DNA from: Streptomyces lydicus
GTDB taxonomy: Bacteria > Actinomycetota > Actinomycetes > Streptomycetales > Streptomycetaceae
DNA length: 64,000 nucleotides
Direction of reading: 5' to 3'
Assembly (NCBI RefSeq): GCF_001729485.1
Contig: NZ_CP017157.1
Coordinates: 4,402,001-4,466,000 of the forward strand
The first letter of the stretch is position 1, and every line of letters begins with the position of its first letter. Positions 1 to 9,067 of this stretch are shown here, piece after piece. A program made the position numbers and the translations under genes. The notes beneath the pieces are model-generated. The model was not told the origin of the DNA and did not search any database. It saw only the letters and a list, made by a program, of their open reading frames with translations.

Positions 1-666
1 GCCGCCGAGGTCCTGGGCACGCCCGTCCACATCGACCGGGCCAACCTGCACCCGGCCGGGGTCTACGGACGAGGGCTCGCACCGTTCTTCTTCGGCATCG
101 CCCTGTGGGTGTTCGGCCTCTTCGCGTACCTGCTGCTGCGCCCGCTCAACACCCGCGCCCTGGTGGGCCGGGTCGGCGCCTTCACCACCGCGGTCGCGGG
201 ATGGCTGCCGGCCGCGCTGCTCGGCGCCGTGGGGGCACTGGTGCTCTACGGCGTCGTCGACCTGACCCTCGGACTCGACCCCGTCCACGGCGTCTGGATG
301 CTGGCGCTCCTGGTCACCGGGGCGGCGGCGTTCGTGGCCGTCGACCACTGTCTGCGCACCGTGTTCGGGGTTCCCGGCGACGTCCTGTCGCTGGTCCTGC
401 TCATCCTGCAGCTCACCGCCTCGGGCGGGCTCTATCCGCTGCCCACCGAGCCGGCCTTCTTCCAGATGCTGAACCCGCTGCTCCCGATGACGTACCTCGT
501 GGACGGGCTGCGGGTCACCGTCTCGGGCGGGCTCACCGAAAACCTCCTACGGGACTTCGCCGTCCTTCTGGCCTTCACCGCGGGCTTCCTGGCCGTGACC
601 GCCCTCGCCGTGCGGCGGCAGCGGATGTGGACGGTCGGACGCCTCCATCCCGACGTCTCCCTGTAA
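1..666 (+). CDS. YhgE/Pip-family membrane protein, C-terminal part
   Basis: Only the last 221 residues are in the window; the gene enters through the left edge in frame 1 and ends at a TAA. What is visible is the C-terminal membrane half: about six hydrophobic segments beginning with APFFFGIALWVFGLFAYLL, and near the end ASGGLYPLPTEPAFFQ and LNPLLPMTYLVDGLR, the pattern of the ABC-2-permease-like end of YhgE/Pip proteins. Family members are integral membrane proteins linked to phage infection or to export of small proteins; the actual substrate here cannot be told. The next gene is convergent. Family call is by motif recognition. Confidence 0.8.
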   Translation, partial: AAEVLGTPVHIDRANLHPAGVYGRGLAPFFFGIALWVFGLFAYLLLRPLNTRALVGRVGAFTTAVAGWLPAALLGAVGALVLYGVVDLTLGLDPVHGVWMLALLVTGAAAFVAVDHCLRTVFGVPGDVLSLVLLILQLTASGGLYPLPTEPAFFQMLNPLLPMTYLVDGLRVTVSGGLTENLLRDFAVLLAFTAGFLAVTALAVRRQRMWTVGRLHPDVSL

Positions 667-847
667 GGGAGCCCGGGTCCACACCGCCGCACTCGACGTG
701 GGCGTGGTCGGTGGTTCGCGGTTCAATGCCGCCGGTTGCGAGTGGGGGCTTCGGCGGCGGTCTTGAGGGCGCGCAGCCATGTCTTGAGGCCCTGACGGAG
801 GATCTTGGTCGCGGCGGGAACGTGGCACACCGGGCTTGAGCGCCGTG

Positions 848-1384
848 TCACGTCGTGTCGCCGAGGGCCTCGGCCCACGAGGCGAGGACGTCCAGGTCGT
901 CGGCGGTCAGGCCGACGCGGGGATCCACCTGCCGCAGCAGCGCCGGCCCGGCATGATGAGCGGCGACCCACGCGTGATCCGCGCGCGTGATCTCGTCATC
1001 GACCCACGCGAACGCCCGCCCGGCGGCCCACGCAACGATCGGCCGCGTCTTCCAATGGCGCCCGGCCGGCACGTCACGCTCCTCCGCCGCTGACGGCTCC
1101 GGCCAATGGATGACTTCAAGCGGCGGCAACCCGATCCGGGGCGCGATGCACTCGTTCGCCTCCTCCCCCCATGTCGTCGCCCAGACCAACTCGTAGCCGA
1201 GCGCTGCCAGCCGCCGTCCCACGCCGGGATCGATCCGTGCCAGCAGCGGGCTCGCCTCGATGGGCAGACCCTGCGATCCGCCGGACCGGCTCGGCGTCGG
1301 CCCTCCGAAGGGCAGCAGCGGCCCGTCGACATCGAGGAAGAGCAACGGCCGAACGGAGGGGCCCTCTGCGGTCATGCCCGGCAC
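848..1384 (-). CDS. HAD-like domain protein
   Basis: A 178-residue soluble protein. Residues 14-20 read FLDVDGP, the DxD(G) motif I of haloacid dehalogenase-like hydrolases; ATTW near residue 66 fits motif II and WVDDEI near residue 125 fits motif IV. Such small HAD proteins are presumed phosphohydrolases, but no substrate is indicated. Start: GTG at 1384 has GAGGGG just upstream; the ATG at 1375 is an alternative. It stands alone, convergent with the YhgE/Pip gene and followed upstream by a small DUF2945 gene on the same strand. Confidence 0.7.
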   Translation of the reverse strand: MPGMTAEGPSVRPLLFLDVDGPLLPFGGPTPSRSGGSQGLPIEASPLLARIDPGVGRRLAALGYELVWATTWGEEANECIAPRIGLPPLEVIHWPEPSAAEERDVPAGRHWKTRPIVAWAAGRAFAWVDDEITRADHAWVAAHHAGPALLRQVDPRVGLTADDLDVLASWAEALGDTT

Positions 1385-1476
1385 CGTACCCCTCGGGCCG
1401 GACAGTGCCGCGGCCCGTCTTCTCTCCTGACGGCCGGAGCTGCGCTCGCTCCCCGCTCGTCGTCCGGCGGCCGGCG

Positions 1477-1704
1477 TCAGGAATTCCGCTTCTTCTTACG
1501 CAGGGCACTCGGCTTGTGGACGGCGGTACGGCCGGACTTGTCGCTCTCCACCTCGTACTGCGGGTCGTCCCGCGAGGCGTCGACGGTCCGTCCGGCCGCT
1601 TCAACACGATCGGTGATCTTCTTCTTCACCTTCCCCGTCACCTTGTGGCCATGGCTCTCCCACGCCACCTCGTCGCCCTTTCCGAGATCGTGCTTCTTCG
1701 ACAT
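1477..1704 (-). CDS. DUF2945 / hypervirulence-associated TUDOR-like small protein
   Basis: A 75-residue, very basic and hydrophilic protein beginning MSKKHDLGKGDEVAWESHGH and ending in a Lys/Arg-rich tail (KPSALRKKKRNS). The KGDxVxWxSHGxxxxGKV pattern is that of DUF2945, a small SH3/Tudor-like fold of unknown function common in actinobacteria and proteobacteria. The ATG at 1704 is preceded by GGGAGAG at good spacing; a much longer reading frame running upstream has no such site and lies over the esterase gene, so the short start is chosen. No enzymatic role can be given. Confidence 0.8.
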   Translation of the reverse strand: MSKKHDLGKGDEVAWESHGHKVTGKVKKKITDRVEAAGRTVDASRDDPQYEVESDKSGRTAVHKPSALRKKKRNS

Positions 1705-1871
1705 GGCGCTCTCCCTTTTCCTGAGCACGGGGATGCGAGCGGTGCACGTCTTCAGGTTCGTGCGTGTCACCGGATCGCGCACGTGATGACGGCGAGCGCG
1801 ACCTCGGGAGCTGCCTTCGGAGGGCCCTCGATCCGGAAGCAGCTCCCGAGCGCGCTCACCGCCCGCCCGCA

Positions 1872-3074
1872 CTAGCTCCGCGGGACGTCCTTGACGAACA
1901 CCAGCCCGTCGCTGTCCGCCAAGTGGGCCGGGTCGAGCGGGGCGTAGCCGAACCAGGGGGACACGCGGGGCGCGGGCCGCGTGTCGCCGAGGGCGGTGGC
2001 CAGTCGACGGGCGTCGACGACGTAGCGGTCCTCCGGGAGCGCGTACAGGAGTCCTTCGACGGTGTCCGGTGCCGGGGTGTCCACTCCCTGGTGCCGGATC
2101 GTGCCGAGAGCCGTGGCCAGGAAGGCGTACTCCTCGCCCAGGTGGGCGCTCACGAGCGCGCCGGCGCTCCACCACTCCAGCGGCCGTCCGCTCATCCGCA
2201 TCGTGCTCTTCTCCCGCTGGAGGTGGCCGTTGTGGGCATGGACCAGCGCCGGGCCACGTTCGGCTACGGCGAGGAGGTTGTCGGCCATCATCCGGTCCCG
2301 CAGGCCCACCAGCCGCGTCATGCGGCTCGGTCCGGTGTCGGCCATCCACGAGTGGTAAAGCAGCAGGCCGGTGGCGGTACGCCCGTACAGGCGCGCCCGG
2401 TCCCGGTCCTCCCGCGAGGTCGCCGCGATCAGGTGTGGCGTCTGCTCGTCGAGCAGTGCCACCAGGTCGTCGGCGAGCAGCCGCAGCTCGTTGGCCTCGG
2501 CCGACTTCCCGACGGACCGGGTCGGGTCCATCATCGCGGCGGGCTCGGTCCACCGGTCGTCGGCGCCGAGGAGGCGGTCGAGTGTTTCCGCGGTGCAGGG
2601 GAGCAAGCCCGCGTCCACCCGGGACGAGAGGTAGCCGTGCAGTGCGGTGAGGGCCTGCCGGGGGCTCGCGGCGCCGGTGATCTCCAGCGGGCCGTCGAAG
2701 CCGGCGAAGCGGAGTTGTTCGGGCGCGGACCGGCCGTCGTTGTGGGCGCGCATCCAGCGCACCAGCTCGCGGTTGGCCGCGGAGGCGCCCCAACCGTGGC
2801 TGAAGCCGTGCTCCATGACCTCGTCGAGGGTGCCTGTGCCCGAGGTGACGTAGTCGTCGACGATGAGGCCCCTGATGCAGTCGCTCTCGATCGCGATCGT
2901 GCGGTAGCCCTCCTGCTCGACGAGCTGTCGGAAGAGCTCGTTGCGCAGGTCGAGCAGCGTGTCCTCGCCGTGGGTGGGCTCGCCCAGGGCGAGCAGCCGC
3001 GGCCGCGCCGAAAGCAGCTTCATGACGGAGGCGGCTTCGACGGCATGGGTGGTTTCCTGGCGGTCTGTAACCAT
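1872..3074 (-). CDS. Erythromycin esterase family protein
   Basis: A 400-residue protein of the EreA/EreB family, whose founding members open the lactone ring of 14-membered macrolides; many Streptomyces members are of unproven substrate. Seen: LALGEPTHGED near the N-terminus (the GExTHG motif holding the catalytic His/Glu), IAIESD about 35 residues on, and VHAHNGHLQRE in the second half, all typical of the family. Start ATG at 3074 is preferred; the frame stays open to 3134 but that extension would run into the divergent regulator. It is divergent from a TioE-type MerR regulator 58 bp away, so control by that protein from the shared spacer is likely. A resistance role is an inference. Confidence 0.85.
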   Translation of the reverse strand: MVTDRQETTHAVEAASVMKLLSARPRLLALGEPTHGEDTLLDLRNELFRQLVEQEGYRTIAIESDCIRGLIVDDYVTSGTGTLDEVMEHGFSHGWGASAANRELVRWMRAHNDGRSAPEQLRFAGFDGPLEITGAASPRQALTALHGYLSSRVDAGLLPCTAETLDRLLGADDRWTEPAAMMDPTRSVGKSAEANELRLLADDLVALLDEQTPHLIAATSREDRDRARLYGRTATGLLLYHSWMADTGPSRMTRLVGLRDRMMADNLLAVAERGPALVHAHNGHLQREKSTMRMSGRPLEWWSAGALVSAHLGEEYAFLATALGTIRHQGVDTPAPDTVEGLLYALPEDRYVVDARRLATALGDTRPAPRVSPWFGYAPLDPAHLADSDGLVFVKDVPRS

Positions 3075-3077
3075 GCC

Positions 3078-3095
3078 TTCAACGGTATCGTTGAA
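3078..3095. promoter_or_regulatory. Inverted repeat between esterase and TioE regulator genes
   Basis: TTCAACG-GTAT-CGTTGAA, two perfect 7-bp arms around 4 bp, lies just upstream of the esterase ATG; a third GTTGAA copy follows at about 3102-3107 in direct orientation. The position in the 58-bp divergent spacer suggests the operator of the adjacent MerR-type protein. Confidence 0.5.
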
Positions 3096-3132
3096 CCCTC
3101 GGTTGAAAGTTCTGCGCGATATCGGTGGTCTC

Positions 3133-3927
3133 ATGGCACGAAACCCTCAAAGTGGCGAGCGGCTCAGGCCGGTTGATCTGGCCCGCGAGCACGGGCTGTC
3201 CACGCAGGCGGTCAGGAACTACGAGGAGGCCGGCATCCTTCCGGCCGCCGGTCGCACCCCCCACGGCTACCGGACCTATACCTCGCTGCATGCGGGGGCC
3301 CTGCGCGCGTTCCTCGCCCTGGTGCCCGGCCACGGCCACCGGACGGCGACGTCGATCATGCGGGCGGTGAACGAGGGCGCGGCCGAGGAGGCGTTCCGCC
3401 TCATCGACGAGAGCCACGCCCAGCTCCTCGACGACCGCCGGACCCTCCAGGCCGTGGAGAGCGCCCTCCGCGACCTGGAGCCGCTCACCGGGCCCGAGTC
3501 CGGGGCGGGGTCCGGGCCGGCCGCGGCGTCCGGGCCCGGCGACATGTTCATCGGGCCGCTGGCCGGGAAGCTCGGACTCCGGCCCGCGACCCTGCGCAAA
3601 TGGGAGCGCGCCGGTCTGGTGCGGCCGCGCCGCGACCCGCTGACCGGCTACCGCGTGTACGACGAGGCCGATGTGCGGGACGCCCGGCTGGCCCACCAGC
3701 TCAGGCGGGGCGGGTACCTGTTGGAGCAGATCGCCCCGCTGATCGCGCAGGTACGGACGGCCGGCGGACTGGAGCCGCTGGAGGCCGCGCTGTGCGACTG
3801 GCACGGCCGGTTGTCCACCCGCGGGCGGGCGATGCTGACGGGGGCCGCCCAACTGGAGGTGTACCTCCGCGAGGCGGATGAGACGGAAGGTTGCGGGCAG
3901 CCCGCTCCGTCCCCGCGGCCCGGTTGA
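3133..3927 (+). CDS. TioE-type MerR-family transcriptional regulator
   Basis: A 264-residue regulator with two MerR-like DNA-binding segments: residues about 13-50 (LRPVDLAREHGLSTQAVRNYEEAG, then a GYRTYT wing) and a second one near residues 145-185 (KLGLRPATLRKWERAGLVRP, then GYRVYDEADV). This duplicated arrangement is typical of the TioE group rather than of single-domain metal sensors. ATG 3133 is the first start that leaves the spacer with the esterase gene; the frame is open further upstream inside that gene. Likely controls the divergent esterase gene and itself. Ligand unknown. Confidence 0.82.
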   Translation: MARNPQSGERLRPVDLAREHGLSTQAVRNYEEAGILPAAGRTPHGYRTYTSLHAGALRAFLALVPGHGHRTATSIMRAVNEGAAEEAFRLIDESHAQLLDDRRTLQAVESALRDLEPLTGPESGAGSGPAAASGPGDMFIGPLAGKLGLRPATLRKWERAGLVRPRRDPLTGYRVYDEADVRDARLAHQLRRGGYLLEQIAPLIAQVRTAGGLEPLEAALCDWHGRLSTRGRAMLTGAAQLEVYLREADETEGCGQPAPSPRPG

Positions 3928-3936
3928 GCCGCCCGG

Positions 3937-5025
3937 TCAATCAGCCCACGCGCCGGGTCCCGCCGGGGGTGTCTCCTGGCCGCTTTCGGGCGCCGGGGGC
4001 GGTGGCGTGAGCGGGGCGGTGGTGGCCCGGGGGATCAGATGGGTGGGCAGGACGATGTGCCGTTCCCGATCGGCGTCCGGCGTCTCGATGAGCGCACGGG
4101 CCAGCTCGCCGGCGGCGCGGCCGATCTCCGTGGGTGACTGCGCGATCGTGGACAGCCCGACCCAGCGGGCGATGTCATGGTCGTCGAAGCCGAGGACGGA
4201 CAGCCGCTCGGGCACGTCGAAGCCGCTCTTGCGCAGCGTCCACAGCACCGCGACGGCGAGCTCGTCCTGCTCGACGAAGATCGCGGTCGGCGGATGCCGC
4301 AGGCTGAGCAGCTGGCCGACCGCCTGCACGACGGTGCGGTCCTCGCCCAGGACGGCGCCGACCACCAGCTCGTCGTCCAGCGGAACGCCGGCGTCGGTGA
4401 GCGCCTGGCGGTAGCCGGTCAGCCGTTCGTTGGAGCTGAAGGTGAACCCGCTGACCCCGATCGCCCGCAGGAAGGCGATCCGCCGGTGCCCGAGGTTGAG
4501 GAGATGCCGGGTGCCGCCGCGCCCCCCGGCCACATCGTCGACGTACACGCTCGGCCTGCCCTCGGCGTGCTGGCTGACGTATATGACCGGCATCTGCAGA
4601 TCGTCCAGGCGGGCGCTCTCCTCCTCGGTGAGGTCGAAGGAGAACACCAGCAGCGCATCGGCGTTCCGCCGCGCGGGCAGCCGCTCGAAGAAGTCGGCGC
4701 GCTCCACCATGTCGGGCACGTAGTAGACCACCAGCTCCAGGCCCGCCGCCCGCAGCACCAGCCCGAGCCCTTCCAGCGCCGAACCCACGAACCATGACTT
4801 GAGTATCGGTACGAGCACGGCCACCACCCCGGTCTTGCCGGTCACCAGGCTGGCCGCCTGCCTGGAGATGGCGAAGTTCAGCTCGCGGGCCGCGCGTTCG
4901 ACCCGCTCCCGGACCTCGGCCGAGACGGAGGCGTAGCCGCGCAGGGTGCGCGAGACGGTGGAGGCGGAGACGCCGGCGCGTTCGGCGACGTCGGCCATGG
5001 TGGGATGCCGTTGAGCTGGTGACAT
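3937..5025 (-). CDS. LacI-family transcriptional regulator of the alpha-glucoside operon
   Basis: A 362-residue LacI/GalR protein: N-terminal helix-turn-helix MADVAERAGVSASTVSRTLRG with the hinge ARELNF, then a periplasmic-binding-protein-like sugar domain (residues about 65-340, including GFDDHDIARWVGLSTIAQ) and a Pro/Gly-rich tail. It is divergent from, and 344 bp away from, a sugar transport operon ending in an alpha-glucosidase, so it most likely represses that operon until an alpha-glucoside binds. ATG 5025 is chosen; GTG 5052 and ATG 4998 are alternatives, and none has a strong ribosome binding site. Confidence 0.88.
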   Translation of the reverse strand: MSPAQRHPTMADVAERAGVSASTVSRTLRGYASVSAEVRERVERAARELNFAISRQAASLVTGKTGVVAVLVPILKSWFVGSALEGLGLVLRAAGLELVVYYVPDMVERADFFERLPARRNADALLVFSFDLTEEESARLDDLQMPVIYVSQHAEGRPSVYVDDVAGGRGGTRHLLNLGHRRIAFLRAIGVSGFTFSSNERLTGYRQALTDAGVPLDDELVVGAVLGEDRTVVQAVGQLLSLRHPPTAIFVEQDELAVAVLWTLRKSGFDVPERLSVLGFDDHDIARWVGLSTIAQSPTEIGRAAGELARALIETPDADRERHIVLPTHLIPRATTAPLTPPPPAPESGQETPPAGPGAWAD

Positions 5026-5061
5026 GCACGGAAGGTAGCACGGCGAGCACACGCACTCAGG

Positions 5062-5089
5062 GCGTCGATGACAGCGCTGTCATCGACGC
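5062..5089. promoter_or_regulatory. Perfect 28-bp palindrome, LacI-type operator
   Basis: GCGTCGATGACAGC followed by its exact reverse complement GCTGTCATCGACGC; the centre is AGCGCT with the CG core used by LacI-family proteins. It lies 37 bp upstream of the chosen regulator start, so it probably serves autoregulation and a shared repression loop with the second site near 5203. Confidence 0.7.
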
Positions 5090-5175
5090 GGGCACCCGTC
5101 GACGCCGGACCTTGGCTCGGCATAAAAGCTGCAAGGTACAGGTGGATGTCCGGCGCATTACCTGGCCGTAACGCA

Positions 5176-5218
5176 TTGACTTCACCTAGGGCTGCTCATA
5201 GCTTGAAAGCGCTGTCTC
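5176..5218 (+). promoter_or_regulatory. Promoter of the sugar operon with overlapping LacI-type site
   Basis: TTGACT (5176-5181), a 17-bp spacer and TAGCTT (5199-5204) form a good vegetative-type promoter pointing to the transport genes. Directly at the expected transcript start is TTGAAAGCGCTGTCTC (5203-5218), with the same AGCGCT core as the palindrome at 5062-5089; binding there would block transcription. Confidence 0.55.
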
Positions 5219-5368
5219 GCCAGGTCATCGCCAGCCGCTCGGAGTGATCCTCCAGGCTCTTGACCTGCTCTTTCATCCACCTGATACGGAGACAGCGCAA
5301 TCAGAAGCGCTCTGCGACCCTGTCCATGCCATCCGGCGGCCGCTGCCGGGAAGGGATGAAACTCCTGC

Positions 5369-5815
<447 letters not shown>

Positions 5816-5852
5816 CCGACCACCGCCCCGGTTCGCACCACCAGGAGAGACA

Positions 5853-7157
5853 GTGAAGAGCAGAACGATCAGAGCGCTGCAGAGTGGCGGCGCGGCCTTC
5901 GTGGGGCTCGCCGCCCTCGCCGCCTGCGGCCCGGCCGGGGCCACCAAGGCCGGCGGCCGGCCCACGTTCGAGGGACGCGGCCCCATCACCTACGTCGCCG
6001 GCAAGGACGCCTCCGGATCCGTCCAGGAGATGCTCGACCGCTGGAACAAGCTGCACCCCTCGGAGAAGGTCACCTTCGTCCAGTTGCCCACGGACCCCGA
6101 CGCCCAGCGCCAGCAGATGATCCAGAACGCGCAGACGAAGTCCGACGCCTATACGGTGCTGGCGCTCGACGCCGTGTGGACCTCGGAGTTCGCCGCGCAC
6201 CGATGGATCGACCGGCTGCCCGAGGACCGGTATCCGTTGTCGCAGATGCTCAAGCCGATCGTCGAGACCGGCAAGTACCGCGGTGGTCTGTACGCCCTGC
6301 CGTTCAGTTCCGACGGCGGCATGCTCTACTACCGCACCGACCTGCTCAAGCAGGCCCGCATCGCGAAACCGCCGGCCACCTGGGCGGAGATGAAGGCGGA
6401 CTGCGCCAAGGTGAGGAAGCTGCCCGAGGCACGGGGGATGTCGTGTTACGCGGGCCAGTTCCAGAAGTACGAGGGCCTGACCGTCAACTTCGCCGAGGCG
6501 GTGAACTCCGCGGGCGGCGTCGTCACCGACGCCAAGGGCACACCGCACGTGGACACCCCGCAGGCGAAGCGGGGCCTGGACTTCCTGGTCAACTCCTTCA
6601 AGGACGGCACCATCCCGAAGGACGCCGTCACCTACCAGGAGGAGGACGGCCGCCGCGCCTTCCAGACCGGGAAGCTGATCTTCCTGCGGAACTGGCCCTA
6701 CGCCTATCCCCTGATGGCCAAGAAGGACGGCTCCAGCAAGGTCGCGGACCGGTTCCGCACCGCACCGCTGCCCGGCCTGAACGGGCCCGGCGCCTCCAGC
6801 CTGGGCGGCCACAACCTGGCGCTGTCGGCCTCGGCGGAGAACAAGGCGACGGCGATCGACTTCATGAAGTTCCTCTCCAGCCAGGAGATCCAGCGCTTCA
6901 CGCTGTCCCGCGCACCGGGCGCACCGACCTATGAGGCGCTCTACAAGGACCCGAAGCTGATCAAGCAGTATCCGTACCTCCCCACCCTCAAGCAGTCGAT
7001 CCTGCACGCCGTGCCGCGGCCCCGGGTCTTCCGGTACGGCGATGTCACGGCGGCGATCCAACAGCAGGTCTACGCGGCCATGACCGGCAGCACCAGCAGC
7101 GCGCAGGCGCTGAAGGACCTTCAGCAGACCCTTCGGCAGCAGGCTGCGGGAGAGTGA
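5853..7157 (+). CDS. Sugar ABC transporter substrate-binding lipoprotein
   Basis: A 434-residue extracellular solute-binding protein (family 1). The N-terminus has a signal peptide ending in LAAC at residues 22-25, so Cys25 should be lipidated. Features such as ITYVAGKDASGSVQEMLDRW at the start and YALPFSSDGGMLYYRTDLL in the middle fit maltose/trehalose-type binding proteins. GTG 5853 follows AGGAGAG. It precedes two permeases and an alpha-glucosidase, so an alpha-glucoside (maltose, trehalose, isomaltose or similar) is the probable ligand; the exact sugar cannot be read from sequence. Confidence 0.92.
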   Translation: MKSRTIRALQSGGAAFVGLAALAACGPAGATKAGGRPTFEGRGPITYVAGKDASGSVQEMLDRWNKLHPSEKVTFVQLPTDPDAQRQQMIQNAQTKSDAYTVLALDAVWTSEFAAHRWIDRLPEDRYPLSQMLKPIVETGKYRGGLYALPFSSDGGMLYYRTDLLKQARIAKPPATWAEMKADCAKVRKLPEARGMSCYAGQFQKYEGLTVNFAEAVNSAGGVVTDAKGTPHVDTPQAKRGLDFLVNSFKDGTIPKDAVTYQEEDGRRAFQTGKLIFLRNWPYAYPLMAKKDGSSKVADRFRTAPLPGLNGPGASSLGGHNLALSASAENKATAIDFMKFLSSQEIQRFTLSRAPGAPTYEALYKDPKLIKQYPYLPTLKQSILHAVPRPRVFRYGDVTAAIQQQVYAAMTGSTSSAQALKDLQQTLRQQAAGE

Positions 7158-7167
7158 GGAGCACCCC

Positions 7168-8187
7168 ATGGTGACAACGCAGAACCAGGCCGCGCCCGTG
7201 CCCCGGGCGCCGGCCCCGCCGGCGGAGCGCCCACGGCGCCGCCCGCGGGCCACCTCCGGGACCGGCCGACTCGCGGCGCTGCTGGTCTCCCCGACGCTGC
7301 TGGTGCTGACGGTCGTGGTCCTCTATCCGACGCTCGTGGCGTTGAAGGACTCGCTCTACGGCACTCCCGGACTCAACCCGAAGACCGGTTTCGTCAACGA
7401 GAGCGACCCGTTCGTCGGGCTGCAGAACTACGGCGCGATCTTCGGTGCGGCCGGCGCCCGCTTCTGGAACGCCTTTTGGAACACCACGTTCCTGACCGTC
7501 ACCACGGTCGCGCTGGAGACGGTCATCGGCATCGCGATGGCGCTGATCATGCACCGCGCCTTCCAGGGCCGGGCCCTGGTACGGGCCAGCATCCTGGTGC
7601 CGTGGGCCATCCCCACCGCGGTGAGCGGTCTGCTCTGGCGCTGGATCTTCAACAGCAACGGCGTGGCCAACGCCCTGACCGGTCAGCACATCCTGTGGAC
7701 CACCGAGGGATTCCACGCCAAGCTCGCGGTGATCATCGCCGATGTGTGGAAGACCGCCCCCTTCATCGGCCTGCTCGTCCTGGCGGGACTCCAGGTGATC
7801 AGCAAGGAGGTCTACGAGGCGGCCAGGATCGACGGCGCGGGCGCGCTGCGCCAGTTCTGGAACATCACCCTGCCGCTGGTGAAGCCCGCGCTGCTGGTGG
7901 CGGTCCTGTTCCGCACGCTGGACGCGCTGCGGATGTTCGACCTGCCGTACATCCTCATCGGCGCCAAGAAGACCTCGGTGGAGACGCTGTCCATGCTCGC
8001 CCAGGACCAGGCCGCGAACGTGCGCTTCGGGCCCGCCGCGGCCTATGCGGTGATCCTCTTCGTCTATGTCTTCCTGATCGCGCTGGCCTTCGTCCGGCTG
8101 CTGGGCGCCGATGTCCTCGGCGACGACGGTCCCGCCCGCACGCGCCGCCGGTGGCTGCCGCGCCGTCGTACGGAGGTGGCGGCATGA
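7168..8187 (+). CDS. Sugar ABC transporter permease (MalF type)
   Basis: A 339-residue inner-membrane permease with a Pro/Arg-rich cytoplasmic N-terminus (residues 1-30) and about six transmembrane segments. The EAA loop that docks the ATPase is visible as EAARIDGAGALRQFWNITLP. It starts 10 bp after the binding-protein gene with GTGAGGAG as ribosome binding site, and its stop overlaps the next start by 4 bp (ATGA), showing translational coupling with the second permease. Confidence 0.92.
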   Translation: MVTTQNQAAPVPRAPAPPAERPRRRPRATSGTGRLAALLVSPTLLVLTVVVLYPTLVALKDSLYGTPGLNPKTGFVNESDPFVGLQNYGAIFGAAGARFWNAFWNTTFLTVTTVALETVIGIAMALIMHRAFQGRALVRASILVPWAIPTAVSGLLWRWIFNSNGVANALTGQHILWTTEGFHAKLAVIIADVWKTAPFIGLLVLAGLQVISKEVYEAARIDGAGALRQFWNITLPLVKPALLVAVLFRTLDALRMFDLPYILIGAKKTSVETLSMLAQDQAANVRFGPAAAYAVILFVYVFLIALAFVRLLGADVLGDDGPARTRRRWLPRRRTEVAA

Positions 8188-9017
8188 CGCTCTCCCCGAA
8201 GCTGCGCAAGTGGCTGCTGTACGCGGGAGTCGCCGCGGTCGTGGCCTACTGCCTGGCACCGTTCTACTGGATGCTGGTCTCCAGCCTGCGGCGGACCTCG
8301 GACATCTTCGCCAACTCCCCGTTCCCCACCCGGCTTTCGTTCGAGAACTACCTCGCGGTCCTCGACCCGTCCGAGTCCTTCACCCGGGCCCTGCTCAACA
8401 GCCTCGTGGTGGCCGGCACCACCACCGCGGTGGCGCTGGTCCTGGCCACCTTCACCGCCTATGCCATGGCCCGGCTGGAATTCCGGCTCAAGCGGCTGGT
8501 GCTCACGCTGATCATCGCGACCTCCATGTTCCCGGTGGTGTCGCTCGTGGTCCCGCTGCTGAAGATGTTCGTCGACTTCGGCTGGATCAACAGCTACCAG
8601 GCCATGATCGTGCCCAGCATGTCCTTCACCCTGCCGCTCGCGGTCTGGAACCTCACCGCGTTCTTCCGGCAGATGCCCGACGAACTGGAGCATGCCGCCA
8701 TGGTCGACGGCTGCACCCGCGGTCAGGCGTTCCGCAAGATCATCATCCCGCTCGCCGCGCCGGGCATGTTCACCACCGCGATCATCACCTTCATCGCGGC
8801 CTGGAACGAATTCCTCATCGCACTGTCGATGACGAACAAGCCGGAGATGCAGACCGCGCCGGTGGCCATCTCCACCTTCTCCGGGGCGAGCCAGTTCGAG
8901 ACCCCGTTCGGCAGCCAGATGGCGGCGGGCGTACTGGTCACCGTCCCCCTCGTGATCATGGTGCTGCTCTTCCAGCGCCGGATCGTCGCCGGCCTCACCG
9001 CCGGCGCCGCGAAGTAG
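8184..9017 (+). CDS. Sugar ABC transporter permease (MalG type)
   Basis: A 277-residue permease with six predicted transmembrane segments and the EAA motif EHAAMVDGCTRGQAFRKIII. The start ATG at 8184 overlaps the stop of the previous permease; GGAGG lies 8 bp upstream. A longer frame upstream is only the shadow of the first permease. Forms the transmembrane heterodimer with the 7168-8187 product; the ATPase partner is presumably MsiK from another locus, because the ATPase frame in this operon is broken. Confidence 0.92.
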   Translation: MTLSPKLRKWLLYAGVAAVVAYCLAPFYWMLVSSLRRTSDIFANSPFPTRLSFENYLAVLDPSESFTRALLNSLVVAGTTTAVALVLATFTAYAMARLEFRLKRLVLTLIIATSMFPVVSLVVPLLKMFVDFGWINSYQAMIVPSMSFTLPLAVWNLTAFFRQMPDELEHAAMVDGCTRGQAFRKIIIPLAAPGMFTTAIITFIAAWNEFLIALSMTNKPEMQTAPVAISTFSGASQFETPFGSQMAAGVLVTVPLVIMVLLFQRRIVAGLTAGAAK

Positions 9018-9067
9018 TCCGCACCGCAGACCGAACCACCGCAGAGCACCGAGGAGCACGCAGCAGC

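Noticed and set aside
723..847. Possible transposase tail on the minus strand (LRQGLKTWLRALKTAAEAP)
   Set aside because: Only about 35 residues look protein-like and no family could be fixed; left unannotated though a decayed element is possible.
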